A DNA stretch of 64,000 nt from SAR116 cluster bacterium AG-335-B03 (GTDB lineage Bacteria > Pseudomonadota > Alphaproteobacteria > Puniceispirillales > Marisalimonadaceae), in NCBI GenBank assembly GCA_003282435.1, contig QBZG01000003.1, positions 31,592 through 95,591 of the forward strand, read 5' to 3'. The notes below the pieces were generated by a model. The model was not told the DNA's origin. It did not search any database and worked only from the letters and a program-made list of their open reading frames with translations. The translations under genes and the position numbers were made by a program. Numbering within the stretch: position 1 is the first letter of the stretch; each line of letters opens with the position of its first letter. Of this stretch, positions 27,334-35,412 are shown piece by piece.

Positions 27334-29019
27334 TTATATTAGAAAATCAAAGTCTACACCCCTATCTGCTTGAGTGACGTGTTCCATATAAATTTTATTA
27401 TAACCTCTTCTGCGAATACTTAGTTCTTTTCGTTTAAGAAGTCTTTCTGCAATTTCTTCTTCTGAAATCATTAAATCAATTTTTCTTTTTGGCACATCAA
27501 GTTTTATTAGATCTCCATTTTCTACGATAGCTAGAGGACCATTTTCATAAGACTCAGGAGTTACATGAAGAATAATGGTACCTGATGCAGTACCACTCAT
27601 TCTACCATCAGAAATCCTAACCATATCTTTTACACCCTGCTTTGCTAATTTTTTGGGTATTGGTATTAAGCCTGCCTCAGGCATACCTGGCCCACCTTTG
27701 GGACCAATACTTTTTAGAACTAGTACATCATCTTTTGTAACATCTAAATCATCTCTGTCTATCCTATTAGCTAGATCTTCTAGTCCTTCAAATACAACAG
27801 CTCTGCCCTCATGAATTAATAAACTTTCAGTTGCTGCAGATTGTTTAATTATAGCAGAGTTAGGTGCCAAAGTACCCTTTAACACGGCTATACTTCCAGC
27901 ATTAAATACTGGATTACTTTTGTCAGTTATTATATTTTGTGTCCATTTTGCAGAATTTTTAATCTCTTCTCCAAGAGTAGTGCCGTTAACACTTTTAGCG
28001 TCTAAATACAGGAAATCTTTTAATTCATAGAATATTCTCTGAGATCCACCTGCTTTGTAAAGATCTTCCATATAACCAGTTCCAGATGGCTTTAAATCTA
28101 CAATCATTGGCAAATTTTTTGTTATTTCATCAAATTTAATTAAATCTATAGTAATACCTAATCTTCCAGCCATAGCTGTTAAGTGAACTAAACCATTAGT
28201 GGAGCCACCAATAGAGGATAAAACTATTAAAGCATTTAAAAAATTTTTTTCTGATAGATAATCTGAAGGTTTTAAATTTTCCATTGCAATTTTAACAGCA
28301 GTTTTACCGGTGCTTTCTGCAATCCTTTTTCTATCTGCTGAAACAGCTGGGGCACATGCACTATTAGGGATCATTAATCCTAGGGCTTCAGTCGTTATAG
28401 CCATAGTACTTGCTGTACCCATCACACCACATGTACCTACAGAAGGAACTAATTGATTATTAACTTCTTCAATATCTTCATCATTAAGTTCTTCTGCACG
28501 GTAGCTTGCCCAAAATCTTCTACAATCGGTACAAGCTCCTACTCGCTCACCTCTAAATGAGCCTGTAAGCATCGGACCTGTAACTAGCTGTATTAAAGGA
28601 ATATCAGCACTTAATCCTCCCATTATTTGTGCTGGTACAGTTTTGTCACAACCTCCTATAAGAACACAAGCATCCATTGGTTGGGCTCTTAACATTTCCT
28701 CAGTATCTATTGACATTAAATTTCTTAAATACATTGAAGTTGGATTTGCGAAAGATTCATGGATAGTTATAGTTGGAAATTCTAATGGAATAGCTCCGTT
28801 AGATAAAATTCCTGTTTTAACACTCTTAATTAAATCTGGAACGTTACCGTGGCAGGGATTATAATCACTAAAAGTATTTGTTATTCCAATGATTTTTTTA
28901 TCTAACATTTCGTCAGAGTAACCAAGACCTTTTATAAATGCTTTTCTCAAAAAGATAGAAAATCCTTTGTCACCATAATTGGTAAGGTTTTTTTTCATTC
29001 CATCTTCTTGATTTGTCAT
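27334..29019 (-). CDS. IlvD/Edd family sugar-acid dehydratase (L-arabinonate dehydratase-like)
   Basis: A 561-residue iron-sulfur dehydratase turning an aldonic acid into a 2-keto-3-deoxy acid. Cluster cysteines are Cys56 (YNPCHGN), Cys124 (GGCDKT) and Cys197 (GTCGVMGT); the likely Mg ligands are Glu88 (HESF), Asp125 and carbamylated Lys126. As I recall them, these positions match those of Rhizobium L-arabinonate dehydratase with a constant offset of three, pointing to a [2Fe-2S] sugar-acid enzyme rather than the IlvD of branched-chain amino acid synthesis. GAGGT inside the upstream SDR's last codons is its ribosome site, so the two are coupled. The substrate (arabinonate, fuconate, xylonate) is not decided by sequence. 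Confidence 0.87.
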   Translation of the reverse strand: MTNQEDGMKKNLTNYGDKGFSIFLRKAFIKGLGYSDEMLDKKIIGITNTFSDYNPCHGNVPDLIKSVKTGILSNGAIPLEFPTITIHESFANPTSMYLRNLMSIDTEEMLRAQPMDACVLIGGCDKTVPAQIMGGLSADIPLIQLVTGPMLTGSFRGERVGACTDCRRFWASYRAEELNDEDIEEVNNQLVPSVGTCGVMGTASTMAITTEALGLMIPNSACAPAVSADRKRIAESTGKTAVKIAMENLKPSDYLSEKNFLNALIVLSSIGGSTNGLVHLTAMAGRLGITIDLIKFDEITKNLPMIVDLKPSGTGYMEDLYKAGGSQRIFYELKDFLYLDAKSVNGTTLGEEIKNSAKWTQNIITDKSNPVFNAGSIAVLKGTLAPNSAIIKQSAATESLLIHEGRAVVFEGLEDLANRIDRDDLDVTKDDVLVLKSIGPKGGPGMPEAGLIPIPKKLAKQGVKDMVRISDGRMSGTASGTIILHVTPESYENGPLAIVENGDLIKLDVPKRKIDLMISEEEIAERLLKRKELSIRRRGYNKIYMEHVTQADRGVDFDFLI

Positions 29020-29021
29020 AT

Positions 29022-29768
29022 TTAACCTCTTCCAACAAAAGGCATGTTAGTAGCCATAATGGTCATATTAAGTATATTAGTACCTAAAGGTAAAGATGCA
29101 ATGTAAGCAATAGCTTTTCCACAATCTGCGGCTTCAAACACTGGTTCAATCATATTTTGACCATTCGCTTGTGGAACTCCTGTTTTAAACCGTGAGCCAA
29201 TGGCAGTGTCTGCATTACCAATATCTAATTGTGAACAAGAAATATTAAAATTTCTTCCATCAAGAGCAATTGATTTAGTTAGACCATTTATAGCATGTTT
29301 GGTTGCGGTATAAGCAATAGTGTCAGGTCGTGGAGAATGAGCAGAAACAGATCCATTATTAATGATTCTACCTCCCTGAGGTTTTTGTGTTTTCATTAAT
29401 TTTATAGCTTGTTGTGCACATAGAAAAGAACCTGTTAAATTAACATCAACTGTTTTTCTCCAATCATTTTCGCTAAGATCTTCTATGGGTACTCTAGGTG
29501 CGCCCATGCCCGCATTGTTGAATAACAAATCAATTCGACCATTTCTTTCTTTAATTTTTTCAAAAAGCGATTTAACTTCGTCGCTTTTAGTTATATCAAC
29601 TGTAACTGGTACAATATCAAAGTTCTTATTTGTTCTTAAAGAAGATGTTTCTTTTAATTCTTTTTCTCTCCTACCTATTACATACACCTCAAAATCAATT
29701 CTGTTTAATTCAATAGCAGCAGCTCTACCTATTCCGGTTCCGCCGCCTGTAACCAAAGCAATTTTCAT
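29022..29768 (-). CDS. Short-chain dehydrogenase/reductase
   Basis: A 248-residue classical SDR: cofactor motif TGGGTGIG at residues 7-14, NNAGMG, catalytic serine in NNGSVSAHS and the YxxxK pair in AYTATKHA. An arginine after the second strand (GRREKE) favours NADP. The C-terminus (NILNMTIMATNMPFVGRG) is unusual in lacking the common VDGG ending. Located between a lactonase-like amidohydrolase and a sugar-acid dehydratase, it is a good candidate for the sugar 1-dehydrogenase giving the lactone, but an SDR can act on many alcohols. Confidence 0.86.
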   Translation of the reverse strand: MKIALVTGGGTGIGRAAAIELNRIDFEVYVIGRREKELKETSSLRTNKNFDIVPVTVDITKSDEVKSLFEKIKERNGRIDLLFNNAGMGAPRVPIEDLSENDWRKTVDVNLTGSFLCAQQAIKLMKTQKPQGGRIINNGSVSAHSPRPDTIAYTATKHAINGLTKSIALDGRNFNISCSQLDIGNADTAIGSRFKTGVPQANGQNMIEPVFEAADCGKAIAYIASLPLGTNILNMTIMATNMPFVGRG

Positions 29769-29781
29769 ATCAACAAACTTT

Positions 29782-30660
29782 CTAAAATGAATAAAATTTT
29801 TCAGGGTTTGTTACTAATATTTTTTTTCTCATCTCTTCGTCAGTTATCCATTCACCAAAAGCATTAACTAAGTCTCCATCATTTGGATTCACTTCGTATT
29901 TATTAGGATGAGGCCAATCAGTTCCCCACATGATATTTTCAGGGTTTGCTTCGACAAGAGCTCGTGCCATAGGCATAACATCATCATAAGGAGGTAAGTC
30001 AGTTTTGCTAACTCTATTAGCGCCTGAAATTTTAATCCAAGTATTACCATCTTTGACAAGGTTTAATAAAGTTTTGAAACCCTCCGATTCAATGCCATTC
30101 GCTGCAGGTTGATAAGCAAAATGCGCTATTGATACAGGAATAGTTGATTTTTTAAATATTGGAGCCAAATCAACTATATCTTTACCAGGAAATAAATATT
30201 CCATATGCCAACCAAGACCTCTAATTCTAGCTTCAAGTTCTGGAATTTGATCCAATCCTATTGGCATCCCACCAATGTTATCCATATTTAGTCTTACACC
30301 AGTTATTCCTTGATCATTTAATTCTTCTAAGAATTTATCGGTAACATCCATTGTTATGGCACATACACCTTTTGCTCTTCCAGGTATCTCATCATTCATT
30401 GATTTTATGCCTTTTAAAATTGCAGAATTGTCAACACCATATGGTGAAGGTTGTGTGTAAACTACCCTACTAACACCTAATTGTTTATGAAGATATTTCA
30501 AATCATTCAAAGTAGAATCGGGTGGATTATATCCGCGTCCCTCAAATAAAGGGTACTCTTTTTCAAATATATGTACATGAGTATCTATAGATCCATTGGG
30601 AAGTACTATATCAGGAACATTTGGATTTCTATCTGGTGCTATACAATCTCTAATAGTCAT
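29782..30660 (-). CDS. Amidohydrolase-family lactonase-like protein (LigI / sugar-lactonase group)
   Basis: A 292-residue TIM-barrel hydrolase of the COG3618 type, which includes LigI (2-pyrone-4,6-dicarboxylate lactonase), 4-sulfomuconolactonase, L-fucono/L-rhamnono-lactonases and D-galactarolactone isomerase. Key segments are GSIDTHVHIF (the HxH pair), GVRLNMDNIGG, VSIAHFAYQP and the active-site aspartate in MWGTDWPHP. GAGG lies five bases before the ATG. As first gene of a lactonase-SDR-dehydratase order, hydrolysis of a sugar lactone is my preferred reading; a pyrone or muconolactone substrate remains possible. Confidence 0.83.
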   Translation of the reverse strand: MTIRDCIAPDRNPNVPDIVLPNGSIDTHVHIFEKEYPLFEGRGYNPPDSTLNDLKYLHKQLGVSRVVYTQPSPYGVDNSAILKGIKSMNDEIPGRAKGVCAITMDVTDKFLEELNDQGITGVRLNMDNIGGMPIGLDQIPELEARIRGLGWHMEYLFPGKDIVDLAPIFKKSTIPVSIAHFAYQPAANGIESEGFKTLLNLVKDGNTWIKISGANRVSKTDLPPYDDVMPMARALVEANPENIMWGTDWPHPNKYEVNPNDGDLVNAFGEWITDEEMRKKILVTNPEKFYSF

Positions 30661-30710
30661 TTTAACCTCAAAAATAGTAAATAATATCTAAAGATAAATG
30701 ATTAGAAATA

Positions 30711-30826
30711 AAACTTTAAATGATAAAAACAAATAATTTAAATCAGAAAAATTGATAAAAAGGTTTAATAAATTATGTAAATCATATTTCCTGATTTAAA
30801 TTATTGATTAAAATCATTTAAGTTTT
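30711..30826. promoter_or_regulatory. Large dyad followed by a T-run between divergent operons
   Basis: Two arms of about 36 bases (30,711-30,746 and 30,791-30,826) are inverted copies with a few mismatches. The inner 15 bases pair perfectly (AATAATTTAAATCAG with CTGATTTAAATTATT), as does an outer TTAAATGAT/ATCATTTAA pair, around a 44-base spacer. Seven T residues run at 30,823-30,829, so on the plus strand it looks like a terminator-type hairpin 46 bases before the tauE start. It could be an attenuator, a paired operator for the divergent promoters, or a small inverted-repeat element. The whole gap 30,661-30,875 holds no gene. Confidence 0.5.
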
Positions 30827-30875
30827 TTTATTATATATTTTAAAATTTTTTCATTAATTTTTGGGGAATTCTTAA

Positions 30876-31655
30876 GTGATCAATAATTTTTTATTAGAAA
30901 TATATGAATTACTTCCTAGTTTTACCCCTATTCAGTTTATCCTTACTGTGATGGTAGCTTTACTTGGTGGTTTAATAAGAGGATATACTGGTTTTGCAGG
31001 AGCCCTTTTGCTTTTACCGGGTTTTGTTTTAATTATGGGACCTTTACCTGCATTAAATGTAGTAGTTATATCTGGAATGATCGGACAATTACTTATACTT
31101 CCAAATGCAATTAAAAATGCCCAAAAAAAAATAGTTTCACTTTATGGTTTAGGTATTTTTATAGGTGTATATGTTGGTTTATACTTTCTTTTCAAAAGAG
31201 AAATTCCCGACATTACTTTTTTTATGGGAATTTTTATAATTGTTGCAACTATTATTCTTATTGCTGGCTGGAAGTATAAAGGAAAAATTAATTCTTTAAC
31301 GTCTGTTTCTTTTGGAAGTGGAATTGGTTTTTTTGCTGGATTTTTTGGTGTTCCAACGGGGCCGTTGACAGGATTATTCTTTTTATCTCAAAATGAAAGT
31401 ATCAAAATAATTCAAGCAAATATACAATGTACTGTAATTTTAACTGTGGCGGCATTTTTTTCTTATTTTTTTTTTATAAATGGTTATGAAGAAGATTATT
31501 TGGTTTTGGGTTTGTTAATGTCTTTACCTTTAGCGGTTGGTTTAAAGACAGGACAGTTATTATTCAAAATTTTGCCTGAAAAGATTTTTAGACCAGTTAC
31601 ATATAGTTGCTTAATAATTCTTGGAGCGACTTTGTCATTCAATGCTTATAAGTAG
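30876..31655 (+). CDS. TauE/SafE family sulfite/anion exporter
   Basis: A 259-residue inner-membrane protein with seven to eight hydrophobic helices in two repeats. The TauE/SafE features are GGLIRGYTGFAGALLLLPGF in the first half and FGSGIGFFAGFFGVPTGPL in the second. Proteins of this family export sulfite, sulfoacetate or related organic anions. The start is GTG 30,876 with GGGGAA about seven bases before it. It is the first gene after the 30.7-kb dyad and heads a run of CoA-ester genes, so its cargo could be a product of that pathway; a link to the HpsN-like gene at 50 kb (sulfite release) is another option. Confidence 0.85.
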   Translation: MINNFLLEIYELLPSFTPIQFILTVMVALLGGLIRGYTGFAGALLLLPGFVLIMGPLPALNVVVISGMIGQLLILPNAIKNAQKKIVSLYGLGIFIGVYVGLYFLFKREIPDITFFMGIFIIVATIILIAGWKYKGKINSLTSVSFGSGIGFFAGFFGVPTGPLTGLFFLSQNESIKIIQANIQCTVILTVAAFFSYFFFINGYEEDYLVLGLLMSLPLAVGLKTGQLLFKILPEKIFRPVTYSCLIILGATLSFNAYK

Positions 31656-31675
31656 CTTTATTTAGGGAGTATAAT

Positions 31676-32092
31676 TTGAAACAGAAAATAGGTGTGGAAA
31701 ATATAGATCACGTTGGAATAGTAGTTCCAAATATAGAACAAGCTATTAGACATTATGAAAAAAATTTTAATGTTGAATGCGGTGTAATTAAAGTATCAAA
31801 AAAACAAAAAGTAAAAATCAGTTTGTTAAAATTTAAAAATATTAAATTAGAGTTGATAGAGCCTTTGGATCATGAAAGTCCTGTTAATAGTTTTTTGTCA
31901 AAAAACCCTCTCGGTGGACTTCATCATTTGGGACTTGAAGTGAATAATATTGATGAAACATATGACATTGCTCAAAATTTAGAATTAAACCCAATAGGAA
32001 AGCCATCAGAGGGATATCATGGAAAATTATTATTTTTTTTACATCCAAAAAAAATGATGAATACCCTAATAGAGATTATTTCAAAACATTAA
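31676..32092 (+). CDS. VOC-family protein, methylmalonyl-CoA-epimerase-like
   Basis: A 138-residue glyoxalase/VOC-fold protein. IDHVGIVVPNIEQAIRHYE (His12), KLELIEP, GGLHHLGLEVNNID and a terminal LIEI give the metal-ligand pattern and resemble methylmalonyl-CoA epimerase. The usual epimerase positions are only partly met, so it may act on another CoA ester or cyclic acid. The start is TTG 31,676 with AGGGAG six bases upstream. It is followed closely by a crotonase and a CoA-transferase, supporting a CoA-thioester substrate. Confidence 0.8.
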   Translation: MKQKIGVENIDHVGIVVPNIEQAIRHYEKNFNVECGVIKVSKKQKVKISLLKFKNIKLELIEPLDHESPVNSFLSKNPLGGLHHLGLEVNNIDETYDIAQNLELNPIGKPSEGYHGKLLFFLHPKKMMNTLIEIISKH

Positions 32093-32105
32093 AAAGGAGA
32101 ATAAA

Positions 32106-32963
32106 ATGAAAACTGACTACAATGAAATAATAGTTGAAAGAAAAGAAAATGCTGTTTGGATAACTATCAATCGACCTGAGGTTAGAAATGCATTCAGAGA
32201 ACAAACTTTAGACGAAATGCGTGAAGCAGTTCTTGAAACAAGAAATGATACTACAATTACATGTATTGTATTTTCAGGTGCCGGAAAAGAAGCTTTTTCG
32301 GCTGGTGGCGATTTTTATGCAATGAAAAGATTAAACTGGTCTAATGCAGCTCATTGGAATGATAGAATGCTTGGATTAGCAATGGCAATTAGAGGAGTTC
32401 CTATACCTGTTATAGCTATGGTTAATGGATTTTGTATGGGCGGGGGACATGAACTAGCTTTGTGGTGTGATTTAGTAATTTGTTCTGACACAGCGGTGTT
32501 AGGTCAAACTGGTGCTAGAGTCGGAGCTTGTCCTACTGTTGGAGCAACTCAGTATTTGCCAAGAATTGTAGGAGAAAGGATCGCTAGAGAGATGATTTTT
32601 CTATGTCGGACTTTTACAGGAAAAGAGGCTGTCGATGTTGGTTTGGCAAATAAATGTGTAAGTCAAGATCAATTATTAGACGAGACTATGAAATGGGTAA
32701 GACAAATAAATACTTATAGTGGTCAAACTATTAGGCAAACCAAAAAATCATTAAATTCAGAATCTGACGAGTTATATGCATCATGGCAACATGGTATGGA
32801 ATTGCTTGCTCATGTATGGGGATCTGATGAGTGCATGGAAGGAATGAATGCATTTATAGAAAAAAGAAAGCCAAACTTTTTCAAATTTAGAGAAAAAAAT
32901 GCTCAAATTGTAAAGGATTATTTAACTGGATTAGATAATGACGACAACGTAAAACCAAGTTAA
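32106..32963 (+). CDS. Crotonase-superfamily protein, MenB/ring-hydrolase-like
   Basis: A 285-residue enoyl-CoA hydratase-superfamily protein, with oxyanion-hole segments FSAGGDFYAM and MGGGHELAL. Instead of the two catalytic glutamates of true hydratases it has GQTGARVGACPTVGATQYLPRI followed by REMIFLCRTFTGKEAVDVGLAN, the pattern of naphthoyl-CoA synthase MenB and of 6-oxocyclohexenecarbonyl-CoA hydrolases. Carbon-carbon bond formation or ring opening of a CoA ester is therefore more likely than simple hydration. The AGGAG ribosome site is good. It lies between the VOC gene and a CoA-transferase in the same operon; no quinone-synthesis genes are nearby. Confidence 0.83.
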   Translation: MKTDYNEIIVERKENAVWITINRPEVRNAFREQTLDEMREAVLETRNDTTITCIVFSGAGKEAFSAGGDFYAMKRLNWSNAAHWNDRMLGLAMAIRGVPIPVIAMVNGFCMGGGHELALWCDLVICSDTAVLGQTGARVGACPTVGATQYLPRIVGERIAREMIFLCRTFTGKEAVDVGLANKCVSQDQLLDETMKWVRQINTYSGQTIRQTKKSLNSESDELYASWQHGMELLAHVWGSDECMEGMNAFIEKRKPNFFKFREKNAQIVKDYLTGLDNDDNVKPS

Positions 32964-32970
32964 AAATGAT

Positions 32971-34200
32971 ATGAGTGTAAATCAAAGCTATCCATTAACT
33001 GGAATAAAAATACTTGACCTTACAAGAGTTCTCGCAGGTCCTCTATGCACACAATATTTAGGGGATCTGGGAGCTGAAATTATTAAAATTGAAAATCCAC
33101 AAGGTGGAGATGACACAAGAGCTTGGGGACCTCCTTTTTCTAAAGATATTTCTGCGTACTTCTTAGGTGTCAACAGAAATAAAAAAAGTTTGGCACTTGA
33201 TTTTAAGTCAAAAGAAGGTTTTAAAATTCTTACAGAACTTATAAAAAAATCTGATGTTGTTATAGATAATTTTAAGCCTGGATTTTGGGATAAGGTTGGT
33301 TTAACTGATGAATGGTTTAATAAAAATACTAATAGTATAGTTAGAAACTCTATTTCAGGTTATGGAAATATTGGTCCTCAAGGAGGTCTTCCTGGGTATG
33401 ATTTTTTATTACAAGCTGAATCAGGTTTAATGAAAATTACTGGTGAAGAAAGCGGCCAACCTATGAAATTGGGAGTTGCAATAGTTGATATAGTAACAGG
33501 TCTAAACGCAGTTATTTCTATATTAAGTGGTCTAATTATTAAGAACAAAAAATTAAATATAAACGAAAGTATTTTAACAGAAGTAAACTTATATAACACT
33601 GGTATTTTTTTGTTAGCAAACGTTGCGTCAAATAATTTAATATCTAATAAAGATTCTGGAAGATTTGGAAATGGTCACCCTAATATAGTTCCTTATAATT
33701 TATTTAAAACTAAAGACGGACAAATTGCTTTAAGTGTTGGCAATGATAAACAGTTTAAAAAATTTTCAGAATTAATTAAAAAACCAGAATGGTATTTGAA
33801 TGATAAATTTAAAACAAATGAACATAGAGTAATCAATAGATTAGAACTTGAAAAATTAATAGAAGATTCACTTAAGCAGAATAATTCGGAATATTGGTAT
33901 GATTTATTTATTAACGCAAACATTCCTTCTGCAATTGTAAGAAGCGTTAGTGAGGCACTTAAACATCCACAAACCATAGAAAATCAAATGGTTCAAAATA
34001 TTAAACACCCTAAAGGTGGAACTTTCAAAACATTAAACACACCAATGACAATAAATAAAAAAAGAGGATTGAGTTCTCCTTTATCGCCTCCCCTATTAGG
34101 GGAGCATTCATATGAAATTTTAAAAAATATAATGAAAATTGATAATAAAAAATTTTTAGAACTTTGTAATAGTGGAGTAACCAAAGATGGAAGAAATTAA
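32971..34200 (+). CDS. Class III (CaiB/BaiF family) CoA-transferase
   Basis: A 409-residue member of the formyl-CoA/carnitine CoA-transferase family. The N-terminal stretch GIKILDLTRVLAGPLCTQYLGDLGAE and the GDDTRAWGPPF segment are diagnostic, and the catalytic aspartate that carries the acyl group is Asp173 in GVAIVDIVTG. Such enzymes exchange CoA between two acids without ATP. It starts seven bases after the crotonase gene and overlaps the enolase-superfamily gene by 14 bases, so it probably activates the substrate of this pathway as its CoA ester. Confidence 0.9.
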   Translation: MSVNQSYPLTGIKILDLTRVLAGPLCTQYLGDLGAEIIKIENPQGGDDTRAWGPPFSKDISAYFLGVNRNKKSLALDFKSKEGFKILTELIKKSDVVIDNFKPGFWDKVGLTDEWFNKNTNSIVRNSISGYGNIGPQGGLPGYDFLLQAESGLMKITGEESGQPMKLGVAIVDIVTGLNAVISILSGLIIKNKKLNINESILTEVNLYNTGIFLLANVASNNLISNKDSGRFGNGHPNIVPYNLFKTKDGQIALSVGNDKQFKKFSELIKKPEWYLNDKFKTNEHRVINRLELEKLIEDSLKQNNSEYWYDLFINANIPSAIVRSVSEALKHPQTIENQMVQNIKHPKGGTFKTLNTPMTINKKRGLSSPLSPPLLGEHSYEILKNIMKIDNKKFLELCNSGVTKDGRN

Positions 34201-35329
34201 AGATATATTCCTAAAAAATAGTTTTGAAATTAAAGACATAGAAGTTTTTGCATTAAATATTCCACTAAAAAAACCTATTAAAATGTCAGGAATTACTGTT
34301 CAAAATGCCCAAAATATTTTTATAAAAATAATCTCAAATAATAATTTGTATGGATGGGGTGAAGCATCTTCTGCACCAACAATGACAGGAGAATTTGTTG
34401 AGGGTATGATTGCTGCCGGTAAATTTGTTAAAAATCAATTAATTGGAATAAAGATAAAAAAACTTTTTGATGTTAATGTTTTGAAGAAACTTCCAATTTA
34501 TGAAAACAAAGGAACTGTATCTGCTTTTGAAATGGCTTTGATAGATTTAATGCTAAAAGAAGAGAAGACATCATTTCAAAAATTTTTTGAACTGAGTGAA
34601 AGAAATAATATTTCAATAATTCAAATGGTGGCTGGCTTTGATTTAGATGAAGAAATAACTAATGTTAAAAATGCGGTTTCTAATGGATTTACACGTTTTA
34701 AAATAAAAGTAGGATCTTCTAAAAGTTATAAATATGACCTTGAAAGATGTGCTAAGATAATTTCTTCAGTAGATGATACTTGTATATTTTCTGCCGATGC
34801 TAATGAAGGTTATACCCATGAAGATGCACTCAATTTTGCTTTAGAAGCCAAAAATTGTGGTCTTAAATTTTTTGAACAACCAATTCCATCAAAAGATTTA
34901 GATTTCATGAACACTATTACAACTCAAAGTTCTATTCCAATTTGCTCTGATGAGGGAGTCCATTCTAAGTCAGATATAAATAATATAATAAATAATCATA
35001 CATCTAACGGAGTAAGTTTAAAAACTATCAAATTAGGAGGTGTAGTTGATGTGATGAATTGTGCAATTTTAGCAAATAAAAATAATATTTTAGTCAATCT
35101 AGCAGGTAAAGTGGCAGAAACTAGTATTTCAAGCTACGCTATAGCAAATATTGCAACCTCTATTCCTCAAATGGATTGGGACTTAAGTATTACTAATCAA
35201 TATTTAGTTGAAGATCCAGTTTTGGAGCCATTGAAAATTAAGGACGGAAAAGTGCATATAAAAGAAACAATTGGATTAGGAACAGAAATAGACATGAGCA
35301 AGGCAAAAAAATATATTATTCAAAATTAA
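34187..35329 (+). CDS. Enolase-superfamily enzyme, muconate-lactonizing/OSBS/dipeptide-epimerase group
   Basis: A 380-residue protein with the enolase-superfamily capping domain and barrel. Catalytic residues are the KxK pair Lys172/Lys174 (RFKIKVG), metal ligands Asp204 (SADANEG), Glu230 (FFEQPIP) and Asp255 (CSDEGV), and the opposite lysine Lys279 (SLKTIKLGG). Lysines on both sides of the barrel define the MLE subgroup: cycloisomerases, o-succinylbenzoate synthase and dipeptide epimerases. Next to a MenB-like crotonase and a CoA-transferase an OSBS-like reaction is interesting; next to a peptide-type ABC importer, dipeptide epimerisation is equally possible. It overlaps the CoA-transferase gene. 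Confidence 0.85.
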   Translation: MEEIKDIFLKNSFEIKDIEVFALNIPLKKPIKMSGITVQNAQNIFIKIISNNNLYGWGEASSAPTMTGEFVEGMIAAGKFVKNQLIGIKIKKLFDVNVLKKLPIYENKGTVSAFEMALIDLMLKEEKTSFQKFFELSERNNISIIQMVAGFDLDEEITNVKNAVSNGFTRFKIKVGSSKSYKYDLERCAKIISSVDDTCIFSADANEGYTHEDALNFALEAKNCGLKFFEQPIPSKDLDFMNTITTQSSIPICSDEGVHSKSDINNIINNHTSNGVSLKTIKLGGVVDVMNCAILANKNNILVNLAGKVAETSISSYAIANIATSIPQMDWDLSITNQYLVEDPVLEPLKIKDGKVHIKETIGLGTEIDMSKAKKYIIQN

Positions 35330-35412
35330 TTTTTTTGAATTGATTTAGAGTTCAGATGTTATAGGGTATTTAAAACTTGATATAGTTTGAAGTTTAGTAA
35401 AGGGAAAAACTT

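Noticed and set aside
27334..29019. Branched-chain amino acid ilvD
   Set aside because: Cysteine spacing and length follow the sugar-acid dehydratase group, and the neighbours are a lactonase and an SDR.
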